NCBI GenBank assembly: GCA_019459085.1
Contig: JAIBEW010000029.1
Span: forward strand, 233,343-297,342
Reading direction: 5' to 3'
Source of the DNA: Kaistella sp.
Lineage (GTDB): Bacteria; Bacteroidota; Bacteroidia; Flavobacteriales; Weeksellaceae
DNA: 64,000 bases
The notes under the pieces were generated by a model, which ran no database searches, was not told the origin of the DNA, and was given only the letters and a program-made list of their open reading frames with translations. Below are positions 34,672 to 44,896 of this stretch, piece after piece. Numbering within the stretch: the first letter of the stretch is position 1; each line of letters opens with the position of its first letter. The position numbers and the translations under genes are program-made.

Positions 34672-36033
34672 TCAGATTTTATTTTGAAGCCATTCTGTAA
34701 TTCCGTCGTATAAAGTATCAATATTTCCGGCGCCTACCGTGAGTAAAATATCGAAATCCTTTTCTTTTATTCTGTTGAAAGTTTCATCAAGCGTTGAAAC
34801 TTCCTTTTTTTCGAGTGTAATTTTATCTGAAAGCCATTTTGAAGTAATACCTTCAAAATTTTCCTGAAGTTCGCGTGCCGGATAAATATCCAGAAGGATG
34901 AGTTCATCGGCATTGTTCAGACTTTCGGCAAAACCGTCAGCAAAATCGCGTGTTCTGCTGAACAGATGCGGCTGAAAAACGACCAACAGTTTCTTTTTCG
35001 GATAAAAAGTCTTGATAGACCCAATTACGGCGTTTAATTCTGTTGGATGATGTGCGTAATCGTCGATATAAATCTTGCCGTTTTCGAAACGGTGTTTTGT
35101 GTATCTTCTTTTAATGCCTTTGAAACCGGCAATTCCGCGTTTGATCGCCTCGAAATCCACTCCTAAACGGTGAAGGATGGCGATGGCGGCAGTTGCATTT
35201 TCAACATTGTGAATCCCCGGAATTTCCCAGACAAAATCATCAATTTCTTCATCGGGAGTGTGAAAATCAAAATATATTTTATCACCTTCTTCACGAATAT
35301 TGTCTGAATAATAATCGGCTTCCTCATTCACGGCATAAGTTTTTGAGGGTCTGCCGATATTGATTCCTTTTCTCACGAAAAGCCGGTCGTTTTCCGGAAC
35401 CAAACCTGCAAAATCTCTAAAACCCTGCTCAATAGTTGCCGTGTCGCCATAAATATCCAGATGATCAGCATCAATCGAGGTAATCACCGCCCAGTCGGGA
35501 GACAGCGTGAGGAAACTTCTGTCGTATTCATCAGCTTCAACCACTGAAAATTCATTGCCGTTGAAAAGAAAATTGGACTTGAAATTCTCAGCAATTCCAC
35601 CTAAAAAACAAGAAAATGGAAGATTGGCTTCTTTACACAGATGCGCGACCAGAGACGAAGTAGTCGTTTTTCCGTGGGTTCCTGCAATCGCGATACAGTT
35701 GGTGTTTTCGGTAATCATTCCGAGCACTTTTGCTCTTTTCAGGACCGTGAAACCTTCGTCATTGAAATGTTTAAGAATCCCCAGTTTTTTAATGGCCGGA
35801 GTAAAAATAACGAGCGTATTTTCTTTGTTTAAGTCTGAAATAAGTGCATCGACAGTATCTTCAAAAACAATATCAATCCCTTCCGACACCAAAGCAGAGG
35901 TGAGCTTGGTTACGGTTTTGTCGTAACCCAGAACTTTTTTGCCGGAAGCATTGAAATAGCGCGCCAGAGCGCTCATCCCGATGCCGCCGATCCCTACGAA
36001 GTAGAAGTTCTGATATGTTTCTAAAGGTTTCAT
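34672..36033 (-). CDS. murC: UDP-N-acetylmuramate-L-alanine ligase
   Basis: 453 residues. The Rossmann-like start YFVGIGGIGMSALARY and ATP loop GTHGKTTTSSL (118-128) are typical of MurC. It adds L-Ala to UDP-MurNAc, the first amino acid of the stem peptide. It is separated from murG by a single nucleotide, implying coupled translation. Confidence 0.98.
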   Translation of the reverse strand: MKPLETYQNFYFVGIGGIGMSALARYFNASGKKVLGYDKTVTKLTSALVSEGIDIVFEDTVDALISDLNKENTLVIFTPAIKKLGILKHFNDEGFTVLKRAKVLGMITENTNCIAIAGTHGKTTTSSLVAHLCKEANLPFSCFLGGIAENFKSNFLFNGNEFSVVEADEYDRSFLTLSPDWAVITSIDADHLDIYGDTATIEQGFRDFAGLVPENDRLFVRKGINIGRPSKTYAVNEEADYYSDNIREEGDKIYFDFHTPDEEIDDFVWEIPGIHNVENATAAIAILHRLGVDFEAIKRGIAGFKGIKRRYTKHRFENGKIYIDDYAHHPTELNAVIGSIKTFYPKKKLLVVFQPHLFSRTRDFADGFAESLNNADELILLDIYPARELQENFEGITSKWLSDKITLEKKEVSTLDETFNRIKEKDFDILLTVGAGNIDTLYDGITEWLQNKI

Positions 36034-36034
36034 C

Positions 36035-37144
36035 TTAATTTTCTAATTTTAATTGGGCTAAAATGCCGTCCACAATTTCTTCCGTAGCATTTGGTTTCGC
36101 GAAAAACTGCAGATTTGAAGACATTTCGTGCCTCTGATTTTCATTTTCGCAGATTTCAACCAACGTATTCCAGAATTTCTCTTTCATTTCGGTGTCTTTC
36201 ACCATTTTTGCGGCATTTTTATCGACCAGATTCATGGCATTTTTGGTCTGATGATCTTCGGCAGCGAAAGGAAACGGTACCAGCAAAACCGGCTTCTGCG
36301 CAAGCGCGAGTTCCGAAATCGCAATTGCTCCGGCCCGCGAAACAATTATATCCGCAGCGGAATAGGCAAGTGCCATATCTGAAATGAATTCCTTCAGCTG
36401 AACCGATTCTGTATTTTTGAATTTCGCATTTTCGCTCAATTCTTTATACTGCAGTTTTCCGGTTTGCCAGATGAGTTGGTAGCCCTTATCTGTCAGTTGT
36501 TCTATATTTTCTTTCCAGGCATCGTTTAAGGTTTTTGAGCCTAAAGATCCGCCAACAGAAAGAATGGTTAATTTGTTTTTATCGAGTCCAAGTTTTTCTT
36601 TTGCTGCATCAGTTTCCATCAATCCGGCAATGATATTCTGGCGGACAGGATTCCCGAGAAAGGCGGTTTTGTCCTTTGAAAAACCTTCCACATCGGGATA
36701 TGCAGTGAAAATCTTTTCAGCCCTTTTGCTCAGAAGTTTATTTGTAATTCCGGCGTGGGAATTCTGCTCCTGAATAAAAATAGGAATCCCAAGTCCTGAG
36801 GCTGCGTACAAAGCCGGTCCGCTGGCGAAACCTCCTGTTCCGATGGCGAAATCAGGTTTGAAATCTTTAACAATTTTTTTTGATCTCGACAAACTTTTCA
36901 GAATTTTGATGGGCAAGCCGAGGTTCGACAAAAGATTTCCCCGGTCGATTCCGGCGATATCGATTCCTTCGATTTTGTAGCCGGCCTGTGGAATTTTTTC
37001 CATTTCCATTTTTCCGTTGGCGCCAATAAACAGAAATTCAGCTTCCGGAAATCTTTTTCTGATTTCCTCGGCAAGGGCAATTGCAGGGAAAATATGTCCG
37101 CCTGTACCGCCTCCGCTGAGTAAAATTTTTAATTTTCTGTTCAT
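36035..37144 (-). CDS. murG: UDP-GlcNAc:undecaprenyl-PP-MurNAc-pentapeptide GlcNAc transferase
   Basis: 369 residues. Glycine-rich loop GGGTGGHIFPAIALAEEI begins at residue 11; the UDP-GlcNAc site ISVGGSLGSKTLND and the C-terminal block SRAGAIAISELALAQKPVLL are clear. MurG turns lipid I into lipid II on the cytoplasmic face of the membrane. Confidence 0.98.
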   Translation of the reverse strand: MNRKLKILLSGGGTGGHIFPAIALAEEIRKRFPEAEFLFIGANGKMEMEKIPQAGYKIEGIDIAGIDRGNLLSNLGLPIKILKSLSRSKKIVKDFKPDFAIGTGGFASGPALYAASGLGIPIFIQEQNSHAGITNKLLSKRAEKIFTAYPDVEGFSKDKTAFLGNPVRQNIIAGLMETDAAKEKLGLDKNKLTILSVGGSLGSKTLNDAWKENIEQLTDKGYQLIWQTGKLQYKELSENAKFKNTESVQLKEFISDMALAYSAADIIVSRAGAIAISELALAQKPVLLVPFPFAAEDHQTKNAMNLVDKNAAKMVKDTEMKEKFWNTLVEICENENQRHEMSSNLQFFAKPNATEEIVDGILAQLKLEN

Positions 37145-37167
37145 TTTTATATTTTTGAAACTGATAT

Positions 37168-38403
37168 TTATGCAATATCATTTATCTCTTCATAATTTTG
37201 TTTTTTGCCCATTCCTTCTTCGTCGTACACCTGAATTCTGGAGCTTACATTTAAAATAATTCCGAGCTGGAAATAGGTAACGAGCATTGAAGTTCCTCCA
37301 TAACTGATCAACGGCAAAGGCTGTCCTGTGACCGGTATGAGATTGATGGCAACAGCAATATTCACCGACAACTGTATGAAAATCATGATTCCCATTGAAA
37401 GTACGAGCAAGGACCCGAAAAACGCGGGCATTTTGCTTGCTATCATCACGATCCTGATGATCATGATGAGGTAAAGAGTGATGAGAAAAAATGCACCAAA
37501 AAGGCCATATTCTTCAACAATAATCGCAAATATAAAATCTGAGGCCGACTGAGGAAGCATCTGTTTTAAAGCGCTTTTTCCAGGTCCCATTCCGGTAATG
37601 CCGCCATGAACGATGGCCGCTTTTGCCTGCATGATCTGATAATTTTTTGCTTTATCGGCTTCAGATTCTATTTGATTTTCTTTTTTATTATCAAAAAAAA
37701 CTTCAACACGGCTCATCCAGGTATGAACCCGGTTTCCGCCGATAAGACTTGTATTTAGCGCGACCATGATAAACAGGACGATTGCTACAACCGAAGTCGA
37801 AATAAATCCTGCGACATATTTCCAGTTCAGCTGTCCGACAATTAAAACCGCCACAGAAACCATGAGAATCATCAGAGCTGTAGAACCGTTGTCTTTCGCT
37901 ACTAAAATGAATACCAATAAGATCGGTCCGAAAATGTATAAAATATTCTCAATAGGCAGCCTTTCCCGGTTGATTTTCTTGGTTAAATACCTGCAGAGGT
38001 AAATGATGAGGGTTAAATAGGCGAAAGAAGAAGGCTGAAAAGAGAAAGGTGTTCCCGGGATTTTCAGCCACCGCGAAGCACTTGCGCCGTCGATGGTTTG
38101 GCCGGAAAACATCGTGACAATCAGTAACAGCACAGAAATTCCCAGCAGAATGGTGCTCAGTTTTCCGATGTGTTCATATTTTACAAAACCAACTGCACGC
38201 ATTAATCCCAAACCGATGACCACGAAAAACATGTGTTTCATAACGTGTCCGGTCGTGGTTCCGTTGTTAACGATATACTCCAGATTCGAACTTGCAGAAT
38301 ATACCGGAAATATGGAGAAAACGGAAATCAAAATGATAACCGCCCAAAGGACTTTGTCGCCTTTCAGGTATTCAAATTTATCTTCTGTATACTGGTCGCT
38401 CAT
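37168..38403 (-). CDS. ftsW: Septal peptidoglycan polymerase FtsW (SEDS family)
   Basis: 411 residues, about ten membrane helices. The SEDS signature near the C-terminus reads INLIPVTGQPLPLISYGGTS, and the large extracellular loop holds AKAAIVHGGITGMGPGKSAL. FtsW polymerises lipid II at the septum together with the class B PBP encoded in the same cluster. It lies between murD and murG, the usual order. Confidence 0.97.
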   Translation of the reverse strand: MSDQYTEDKFEYLKGDKVLWAVIILISVFSIFPVYSASSNLEYIVNNGTTTGHVMKHMFFVVIGLGLMRAVGFVKYEHIGKLSTILLGISVLLLIVTMFSGQTIDGASASRWLKIPGTPFSFQPSSFAYLTLIIYLCRYLTKKINRERLPIENILYIFGPILLVFILVAKDNGSTALMILMVSVAVLIVGQLNWKYVAGFISTSVVAIVLFIMVALNTSLIGGNRVHTWMSRVEVFFDNKKENQIESEADKAKNYQIMQAKAAIVHGGITGMGPGKSALKQMLPQSASDFIFAIIVEEYGLFGAFFLITLYLIMIIRIVMIASKMPAFFGSLLVLSMGIMIFIQLSVNIAVAINLIPVTGQPLPLISYGGTSMLVTYFQLGIILNVSSRIQVYDEEGMGKKQNYEEINDIA

Positions 38404-38421
38404 TATTTTATCTGAAGTTTT

Positions 38422-39750
38422 TTACTTTTTTAGAACTTCTGCTTTAAACTGGTTTCCGCGGTCTTCGTAATTGTCGAATAAATCAAAACTTGCACAACAC
38501 GGCGAAAGCAAGACCGTATCGCCTTTTTCGGCGATGGATTTTGAAACTTTTACCGCTTCCTCCATGCTTGAAGTGCTGTAAATCAGGTCTTTTTTGCCCT
38601 GAAAGAAGTCGATTATTTTATCATTGTCAAGACCAAGACACACGATTGCTTTTACTTTTCTTTTAACCAGTTCTTCAATTTCGGTATAATCGTTTCCTTT
38701 ATCCACTCCGCCGACAATCCATATTGTTGGATTTTTCATGCTTTCCAGAGCGTAATAGGCTGCGTTTACATTCGTCGCTTTACTGTCGTTGATGAATTTT
38801 ACACCTTCGATTTCTGCAACCTCTTCCAGCCGGTGTTCAACCGCCTGAAAAGTCATTAATGAATGGCGGATGCTTTCGTTGCTGATCTGCAGGATTTTTC
38901 CGGCAATTGAGGCCGCCAAACTGTTGGCAACATTGTGATTACCGACGAGAGAAAGCTCTTCAATCTTCATTGAAAATTCATCGTCAAGCTTCACTACAAT
39001 TTTATCGTCGTTTACAAAACCACCTTCTTTCAGTTTTTCTTTGGTTGAAAACGGAATCATTTTGGCTTTAATCTCAAGTTTTTCCAGAAGATTCATGCTC
39101 ATGGCATCATCCTTATTGTAAATGAAGAAATTGTCATTCTCCTGATTTTCAGCAATTCTGAACTTCGCCATGGAGTATTCTTCATAATTGTAGTTGTACT
39201 GATCCAGGTGATCCTGACTCAGGTTCAGCAGCAGAGAAATATGAGGTCTGAAATTTTGAATATCATCCAACTGAAAGGAGCTGACTTCCAGGACATAATA
39301 ATCGAAATTTTCGTCGGCGACCTGTTTTGCAAAACTTTTCCCGATGTTTCCGCCCAAGCCAACTTTCAGATCATCGTTTTTCAGTAAATGATAAATGAGT
39401 GAAGTTGTTGTTGTTTTTCCGTTGCTTCCGGTGATGGCAATGATTTTGGCAGTCGTAAATTCTGAAGCAAACTCAATTTCAGAAGAAAGCCTGATTCCTT
39501 TCTGGTTGATTTTATAAATAATATCTGCTTTTTTAGGAATTCCGGGAGATTTTATGACCCAGTCGGCAGCTAAAATCCTTTCCTCATCGTGGTTTCCTTC
39601 TTCATACTCAATTCCGGATCCGTTCAGAAGGTTTTTATATTCATCTTTAATAATACCCTTGTCTGAAAGAAAAACTTCCAGACCTTTTTTCTTCGCTAAA
39701 TAAGCTGCACCAAAACCGCTTTCTCCTCCTCCCAAAACAACTATTTTCAT
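38422..39750 (-). CDS. murD: UDP-N-acetylmuramoyl-L-alanine-D-glutamate ligase
   Basis: 442 residues. ATP loop GSNGKTTTTSL at 108-118; N-terminal Rossmann start IVVLGGGESGFGAAYLA; C-terminal ligase motif LLSPCCASFDLFDNYEDRG. Adds D-Glu to the stem peptide. Its start is 62 nt after the mraY stop, the largest gap within the cluster's mid-section. Confidence 0.97.
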   Translation of the reverse strand: MKIVVLGGGESGFGAAYLAKKKGLEVFLSDKGIIKDEYKNLLNGSGIEYEEGNHDEERILAADWVIKSPGIPKKADIIYKINQKGIRLSSEIEFASEFTTAKIIAITGSNGKTTTTSLIYHLLKNDDLKVGLGGNIGKSFAKQVADENFDYYVLEVSSFQLDDIQNFRPHISLLLNLSQDHLDQYNYNYEEYSMAKFRIAENQENDNFFIYNKDDAMSMNLLEKLEIKAKMIPFSTKEKLKEGGFVNDDKIVVKLDDEFSMKIEELSLVGNHNVANSLAASIAGKILQISNESIRHSLMTFQAVEHRLEEVAEIEGVKFINDSKATNVNAAYYALESMKNPTIWIVGGVDKGNDYTEIEELVKRKVKAIVCLGLDNDKIIDFFQGKKDLIYSTSSMEEAVKVSKSIAEKGDTVLLSPCCASFDLFDNYEDRGNQFKAEVLKK

Positions 39751-39812
39751 TCTAACTTCTTTATTTTAAATGGAAAATTCCACTATTAAATATGTCCAAT
39801 TCAGGCGAATCC

Positions 39813-41054
39813 CTATCTTACTTTTAAAGTGATGAGACAGATAATCGCAAACATGACCCCGATAATTACCATTCGGTTCACAATCTTACTTTCATGATAT
39901 CCTTCTTTCTGATAATGATGGTGAAGCGGCGACATCTTGAAAAGTCTGTTGTTCTGTGCATATTCGAGCCCGAATTTTCTTTTTCTGTATTTGAAAACCG
40001 CTACCTGAAGCATCACAGATAAGTTTTCGATCAGGAAAATTCCGCAAAGCACCGGAATCATGAGCTCTTTTCTTAAAATAACCGCCAAAACAGCAATTAC
40101 TCCGCCCAACATCAGACTTCCGGTATCGCCCATGAACACCTGTGCCGGATATGTATTGTACCAGAAAAACCCGATGACGGCACCCACCAATGCAAGAGCA
40201 AAAATCGTTGTTTCACCCATGTTGGGGAGAAACATGATGTTAAGGTAATCTGCGAAAATGATGTTTCCGGAAATGTAGGCAAAGAACGCCAGCGCCAGCA
40301 GTATGACGACGCTTGTTCCGGCCGCAAGACCGTCGATTCCATCGGTGATGTTTGCGCCATTTGATACTGCCGTAACGATAAAAATCACAATCGGGATAAA
40401 AACAATCCATGCCCATTCGTGTGCTTCTTCCGGAGTCATCCAGAATAGCAGGCCGCTGTAATCAAATTCATTATTCTTAATAAAAGGGACCGTGGAAATA
40501 GTGGCTTTTTCGGTCGGCATAAAGTTGGTTTCCACATTGTTTCTGTTCACCACCGATGCGTCGGAATATTTTCTTTTAATCGTAATGTCAGGGTGAAAAT
40601 ACATCGTAATTCCAACAATAAGGCCTAAACCAACCTGACCGATCACTTTGAATTTTCCGCTGAGTCCGTCCTTATTTTTCTTTATTTTTTTCAGATAATC
40701 ATCAATAAAACCAATGAGTCCCATCCAAACCACGGAAATGATCAGCAGCATGATGTAAACATTGTACACTCGTGTAAAAAGCAACACCGGAATTAAGGTG
40801 GCCATAATGATTATCAGTCCGCCCATGGTCGGCGTGCCTTCTTTCTGTTTTTGCCCTTCGAGTCCCAAATCGCGCACCATTTCGCCCATCTGTTTTGACC
40901 GCAGATAGTTGATAATTCTTTTACCATAAGCAAGCGCAATGATCAGAGAGAGCAAAACTGCCATTGCTGCCCGGAAAGAAATATAACGCAAAAGATTCAT
41001 TCCCGGAATGTGAATTCCGTGAGCGGTAAGATATTCATAGAGGTAGTACAGCAT
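39813..41054 (-). CDS. mraY: Phospho-N-acetylmuramoyl-pentapeptide transferase
   Basis: 413 residues with about ten membrane helices. Mg/active-site motifs are visible: [21 protein letters not shown], and [12 protein letters not shown]. It joins the UDP-MurNAc-pentapeptide to undecaprenyl phosphate, making lipid I. It is about 50 residues longer than E. coli MraY (360); the extra part is a loop containing [19 protein letters not shown], as in other Bacteroidota. Confidence 0.98.
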   Translation of the reverse strand: MLYYLYEYLTAHGIHIPGMNLLRYISFRAAMAVLLSLIIALAYGKRIINYLRSKQMGEMVRDLGLEGQKQKEGTPTMGGLIIIMATLIPVLLFTRVYNVYIMLLIISVVWMGLIGFIDDYLKKIKKNKDGLSGKFKVIGQVGLGLIVGITMYFHPDITIKRKYSDASVVNRNNVETNFMPTEKATISTVPFIKNNEFDYSGLLFWMTPEEAHEWAWIVFIPIVIFIVTAVSNGANITDGIDGLAAGTSVVILLALAFFAYISGNIIFADYLNIMFLPNMGETTIFALALVGAVIGFFWYNTYPAQVFMGDTGSLMLGGVIAVLAVILRKELMIPVLCGIFLIENLSVMLQVAVFKYRKRKFGLEYAQNNRLFKMSPLHHHYQKEGYHESKIVNRMVIIGVMFAIICLITLKVR

Positions 41055-41073
41055 TTCTTCCCAGTTTTTTTAA

Positions 41074-42534
41074 TTATTTTGACATTTTTCTCGCCAGATC
41101 CAGAATCATTTCTTTATCGTCGAAATAGTTTTTTACGCCATTGATTTCCTGATAATTCTCGTGGCCTTTGCCTGCAAGAAGGATGATATCCTTGGGTTCG
41201 GCAAATTTAAGTGCCATTTTTATGGCTTCCTTACGGTCCGGAATTGAGGTGTATTTGCTGAAATTCTGGGGTTCAACACCCGTTTCAATCTCTTTGATAA
41301 TGGCTTCCGGATTTTCGTTCCGCGGATTGTCTGATGTGATAATCGTAAGCGTCGATTTTCTCGTGGCAATTTTCCCCATTTCCGGTCTTTTTGCGTTGTC
41401 TCTGTCTCCGCCACAACCAAAAACGGTGATGAGCCTTTCATTTTTTGTGCGGATTTCGTTGATGGAATCCAAAATATTTTCCAGCGCGTCGGGAGTGTGT
41501 GCATAATCCACTACAATGAAGATTCCGCCGTCGGATCTCAGGGTTTCGAACCTTCCTTTCACTCTCTTTAAATTTGAAATGGCCTGCAGCACTTCATCCT
41601 CCGCAAATCCGCTCTCCACGGTAATCGCAAATGCAAGAAGGAGATTATATACATTGAACTTTCCGGTTAAAGTTGTCCAGAATTCTTTCCCGCCAAAGTT
41701 CAGAAGCATCCCGTTAAAATCCGCTTCCAGAATTTTTCCGTGATAATCGGCCATTGTTTTCAAAGCGTAGGTTTTTTGGACCGCTTTGGTATTCTGAAGC
41801 ATGACGGTGCCGTTTTTGTCATCGATGTTTACAATGGCCACAGCATCGGCATTCAGTTCATCAAAAAACCTTTTTTTGGTTTTCAAATATTCTCCAAAAG
41901 TCTGATGATAATCCAGATGGTCGTGCGTAAGATTCGTAAAACCGGCAATTTTAAAATACAGACCTTCGGTTCGTTTCTGATGAATACCGTGAGACGACAC
42001 TTCCATAAATGCATATTCACAGCCTTTTTCTACCGCTTTTGCAAGCATCTGGTTCAGACGGATCACATCGGGCGTCGTATGAGTCGAGGGAATTATTTCG
42101 TCGGCAATTCTGTATTCTACTGTTGAAATCAGTGCACATTTAAAACCAAGCTGACTGAAAATATCGAAAAGGAGCGTCGTTGTGGTGGTTTTACCGTTCG
42201 TTCCGGTAACCCCGATGAGGTTTAATTTTTCAGAAGGATTTCCGTAAAAATTAGCTGCAAGATTTCCAAGGGTTACTGATGCATCCTTCACTTTGATGTA
42301 AGTGATATCCGCTTCTTGATTTGAAGGAAGATCTTCGCAGACAATTACTTTCGCTCCTTTTTCAACAGCGGCGGCAATAAAGGAATGACCGTCAGACACC
42401 GATCCTTTCAGGGCAACGTACATTGAATTTTCAACAGCTTTTCGGCTGTCGAAAACGATTTCTGAAATATTCCGGTTGGTGTTTCCAAAAATTTCCAGAA
42501 CAGAGATGCGGTTTAATAATGCTTCTAAATTCAT
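41074..42534 (-). CDS. murE: UDP-MurNAc-tripeptide synthetase, meso-diaminopimelate-adding
   Basis: 486 residues. ATP loop GTNGKTTTTT (111-120). The DNPR motif at 402-405 is the marker for meso-diaminopimelate rather than lysine, predicting a DAP-type peptidoglycan as expected for a Gram-negative. Next to the penicillin-binding protein with a 13-nt gap. Confidence 0.97.
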   Translation of the reverse strand: MNLEALLNRISVLEIFGNTNRNISEIVFDSRKAVENSMYVALKGSVSDGHSFIAAAVEKGAKVIVCEDLPSNQEADITYIKVKDASVTLGNLAANFYGNPSEKLNLIGVTGTNGKTTTTTLLFDIFSQLGFKCALISTVEYRIADEIIPSTHTTPDVIRLNQMLAKAVEKGCEYAFMEVSSHGIHQKRTEGLYFKIAGFTNLTHDHLDYHQTFGEYLKTKKRFFDELNADAVAIVNIDDKNGTVMLQNTKAVQKTYALKTMADYHGKILEADFNGMLLNFGGKEFWTTLTGKFNVYNLLLAFAITVESGFAEDEVLQAISNLKRVKGRFETLRSDGGIFIVVDYAHTPDALENILDSINEIRTKNERLITVFGCGGDRDNAKRPEMGKIATRKSTLTIITSDNPRNENPEAIIKEIETGVEPQNFSKYTSIPDRKEAIKMALKFAEPKDIILLAGKGHENYQEINGVKNYFDDKEMILDLARKMSK

Positions 42535-42547
42535 CTGTTTTTAAGAA

Positions 42548-44539
42548 TTAATTCTGCAGAGACAGATATATTCTTTGGTTTTTTTTAATCGTTGTGCCTT
42601 CCAGCGGAAACTGTTCCCGAATTTTGCCAACTCCCTTAAAGTCGACGCGGTATCCCAGGTTTTCCAGTTGTGGAATAATATTTTTTCCGATCAAACCTAC
42701 TACGCTTGGCATCCGGTTTCCGTTTACTGCGATTTTTACGCGCGGTTTTACCATTTTACTCAAGTCGACTTTTCTGTCAACCAGAAGTTCCTCTTCTATG
42801 TTCTGCGGAGTTTTCAGGAAAGTTTTACCTGCAATTTCCTTAAAAACTGGTGCTGAAACGGTAGCCCCATAAAAACCCTTGGAATTGTCGGGCTGGTTGA
42901 TCATCACGATACAGGTGTATTTGGGATTATCAGCTGGGTAAAATCCGGCAAATGAGGCCTGATATTTTGTAGGTCCCGGTTTCCAGTATTCAAATCTTGC
43001 GGTTCCGGTTTTACCGGCCATTTTCAGGTTTGGGGTAAAGATGCTTTTTGCGGTTCCTTTTTCCACTGCTTTTGTCAAAGCACTTGTCATCATATTAATC
43101 GCCTTTTCTGAGGCCATTTTACTGACCATCACTTCCGGTTTTGCTTCATACAAAATCTGGCCGTCTTTCATTATTTTATCAATGAAAAGAGGTTTCAGCA
43201 TTTTTCCTTTATTGGCGATCCCGTTGTAAAAAGTGGTGAGCTGCAGCAGGTTGAATCTTGAGGAATAACCGTAAGCCAGTGAAGCCAAAGTAGCCGCGTT
43301 CCATCTGCTTTCATCCGGAGTCACAATATATGGTCTGGAAGCTCCCGGAAGTTCAATATCCAGTTTATCGAACATTTTCCACCTTCTCAGATGATCCAGA
43401 AACACCTGCGGTTTATCGGCATAGAATTTTGTAATCAGTTTTGCAGAACCCACATTGCTGGATTTCGACAAAACATCTGAAATATCATAGGTTCCGCCGC
43501 CGTGTCCGTCGGAAATCCTCTGTTTTGCGTAAGTCCAGATGCCGTTTCCTACATTCACCGTCGTGTTTTCATCAATAAAACCATCGTCCATCGCGGCCAA
43601 AAGAGAAACTGTTTTAAAGGTGGAACCCGGCTCAGTCGCATCTTTCAGCGCATAGTTATAGGCATCAACATAAATTCCCGGCTCAGTGCGCCGAAGATTT
43701 ACCATGGCTTTCACTTTTCCGGTGGCTACTTCCATCACTACCACACAGCCGTGATCGGCATCAAAATTCAGCAACTGTTTTTCCAGTGCGGAACTTGCGA
43801 TGTCCTGAATTCTGAGATCAATGGTGGTATACACATCCTGTCCGTCAACAGGTTCTTTTACTTTCCAGTAGTCGATCGGTTTCCACTGGCTTGAATTGAT
43901 GCGCTGCTCGAGTCTCCGGCCGTCGGTTCCTCTCAAATATTTTGAAAAAGCGCCTTCAAGACCCGATTTGTATTGGCCGTTGTCCATCCCGATGGTTCCG
44001 GAGCCGATTTCGGTGGTGGCCAGTTCCCGTTTATAATTCCGGTCGACGATGAAACCGCCTTTGTTTTTTCCTTTTTTGAAGATAGGAAACTTCCTGATGC
44101 GGTCGTAATCATCAAAATCCAGCCCTTTGATTAAAGAGTAATACTGATTTTTGGCTTTCCGGTTGCTGTCGAACTTGGCCCGGAAATAACTTCGCGGTTT
44201 TCCGAACATTTTGCTCAGAGAATCGGTTAAATCCCCTATATTCTGGGTATAGACAGAGTCTTTAATGACTTTAAAATCAATAAAAATGTCATATCTCATG
44301 ACGGTTGTGGCCAAAATAGATCCGTCGGCGGCGTACAGATTTCCACGGGCTGCTTTCAGAGTGGCTTCGCGATAATTTTTACTGATGTAATCTTCCTTAA
44401 TTTCTTTGACATTGGTATTCTGAAGCACGACGATTCTGGCCAAAAACACCACAAACAGAAGGAAGGCACACCCTGCAAAAAGGTAGCCCCATCTTAATGT
44501 TTTTTTACGCTTTACGTCGTATTCATTTTGAACCGCCAT
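42548..44539 (-). CDS. ftsI: Septal class B penicillin-binding protein (FtsI/PBP3) with PASTA domain
   Basis: 663 residues. One N-terminal membrane helix (about 16-38), pedestal domain, then the transpeptidase with SxxK at S306-K309 (GSTFKT), SxN at S360-N362 (SKSSNVG) and KTG at 510-512. A C-terminal PASTA module (MPSVVGLIGKNIIPQLENLG) follows, unlike E. coli FtsI but usual in Bacteroidota. It cross-links septal peptidoglycan. Its start overlaps ftsL by 17 nt. Confidence 0.96.
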   Translation of the reverse strand: MAVQNEYDVKRKKTLRWGYLFAGCAFLLFVVFLARIVVLQNTNVKEIKEDYISKNYREATLKAARGNLYAADGSILATTVMRYDIFIDFKVIKDSVYTQNIGDLTDSLSKMFGKPRSYFRAKFDSNRKAKNQYYSLIKGLDFDDYDRIRKFPIFKKGKNKGGFIVDRNYKRELATTEIGSGTIGMDNGQYKSGLEGAFSKYLRGTDGRRLEQRINSSQWKPIDYWKVKEPVDGQDVYTTIDLRIQDIASSALEKQLLNFDADHGCVVVMEVATGKVKAMVNLRRTEPGIYVDAYNYALKDATEPGSTFKTVSLLAAMDDGFIDENTTVNVGNGIWTYAKQRISDGHGGGTYDISDVLSKSSNVGSAKLITKFYADKPQVFLDHLRRWKMFDKLDIELPGASRPYIVTPDESRWNAATLASLAYGYSSRFNLLQLTTFYNGIANKGKMLKPLFIDKIMKDGQILYEAKPEVMVSKMASEKAINMMTSALTKAVEKGTAKSIFTPNLKMAGKTGTARFEYWKPGPTKYQASFAGFYPADNPKYTCIVMINQPDNSKGFYGATVSAPVFKEIAGKTFLKTPQNIEEELLVDRKVDLSKMVKPRVKIAVNGNRMPSVVGLIGKNIIPQLENLGYRVDFKGVGKIREQFPLEGTTIKKNQRIYLSLQN

Positions 44540-44888
44540 CTGTACTGTCTAATTTTATCAATAGTTTATGAGGATGATTTTCTAAGGTCATTAGGGAATC
44601 CTGAAGCATTTCTTTGCCCAGTTCAGACTCCATTTTTACTTTTATGAGACGGCTCTGCGCATATGCATTCCGCGATTTATATTCTTCTGTTTGTTCTTTG
44701 AGCTGATTTACGGTTTCAATTTTCTGATTTACAAGGTGATTGCTGTAAATCATGATCATCATCAATACAAACAGCAGCAAAAAAAACTGGTAATGGTTTT
44801 TGATCTCGTCCCGGTTCAGGAAATTTCCTTTTACAATGTCTATAAAAGTGAGTTTCTTCTGGGGTTTGTATGTTGTTCTTTTCGCCAT
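44523..44888 (-). CDS. ftsL: FtsL-like divisome protein
   Basis: 121 residues: basic cytoplasmic N-terminus, one membrane helix (about 35-55, FLLLFVLMMIMIYSNHLVN), then a periplasmic coiled coil (KIETVNQLKEQTEEYKSRN). Sequence similarity in this family is low; identity rests on size, topology and position between rsmH and ftsI. FtsL with its partner activates FtsW-FtsI. Confidence 0.88.
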   Translation of the reverse strand: MAKRTTYKPQKKLTFIDIVKGNFLNRDEIKNHYQFFLLLFVLMMIMIYSNHLVNQKIETVNQLKEQTEEYKSRNAYAQSRLIKVKMESELGKEMLQDSLMTLENHPHKLLIKLDSTDGGSK

Positions 44889-44896
44889 TTAAAATG

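Noticed and set aside
34653..34721. N-terminal extension of FtsQ
   Set aside because: It overlaps the murC 3' end, and MKNKYRILK is a normal cytoplasmic start before the membrane helix.
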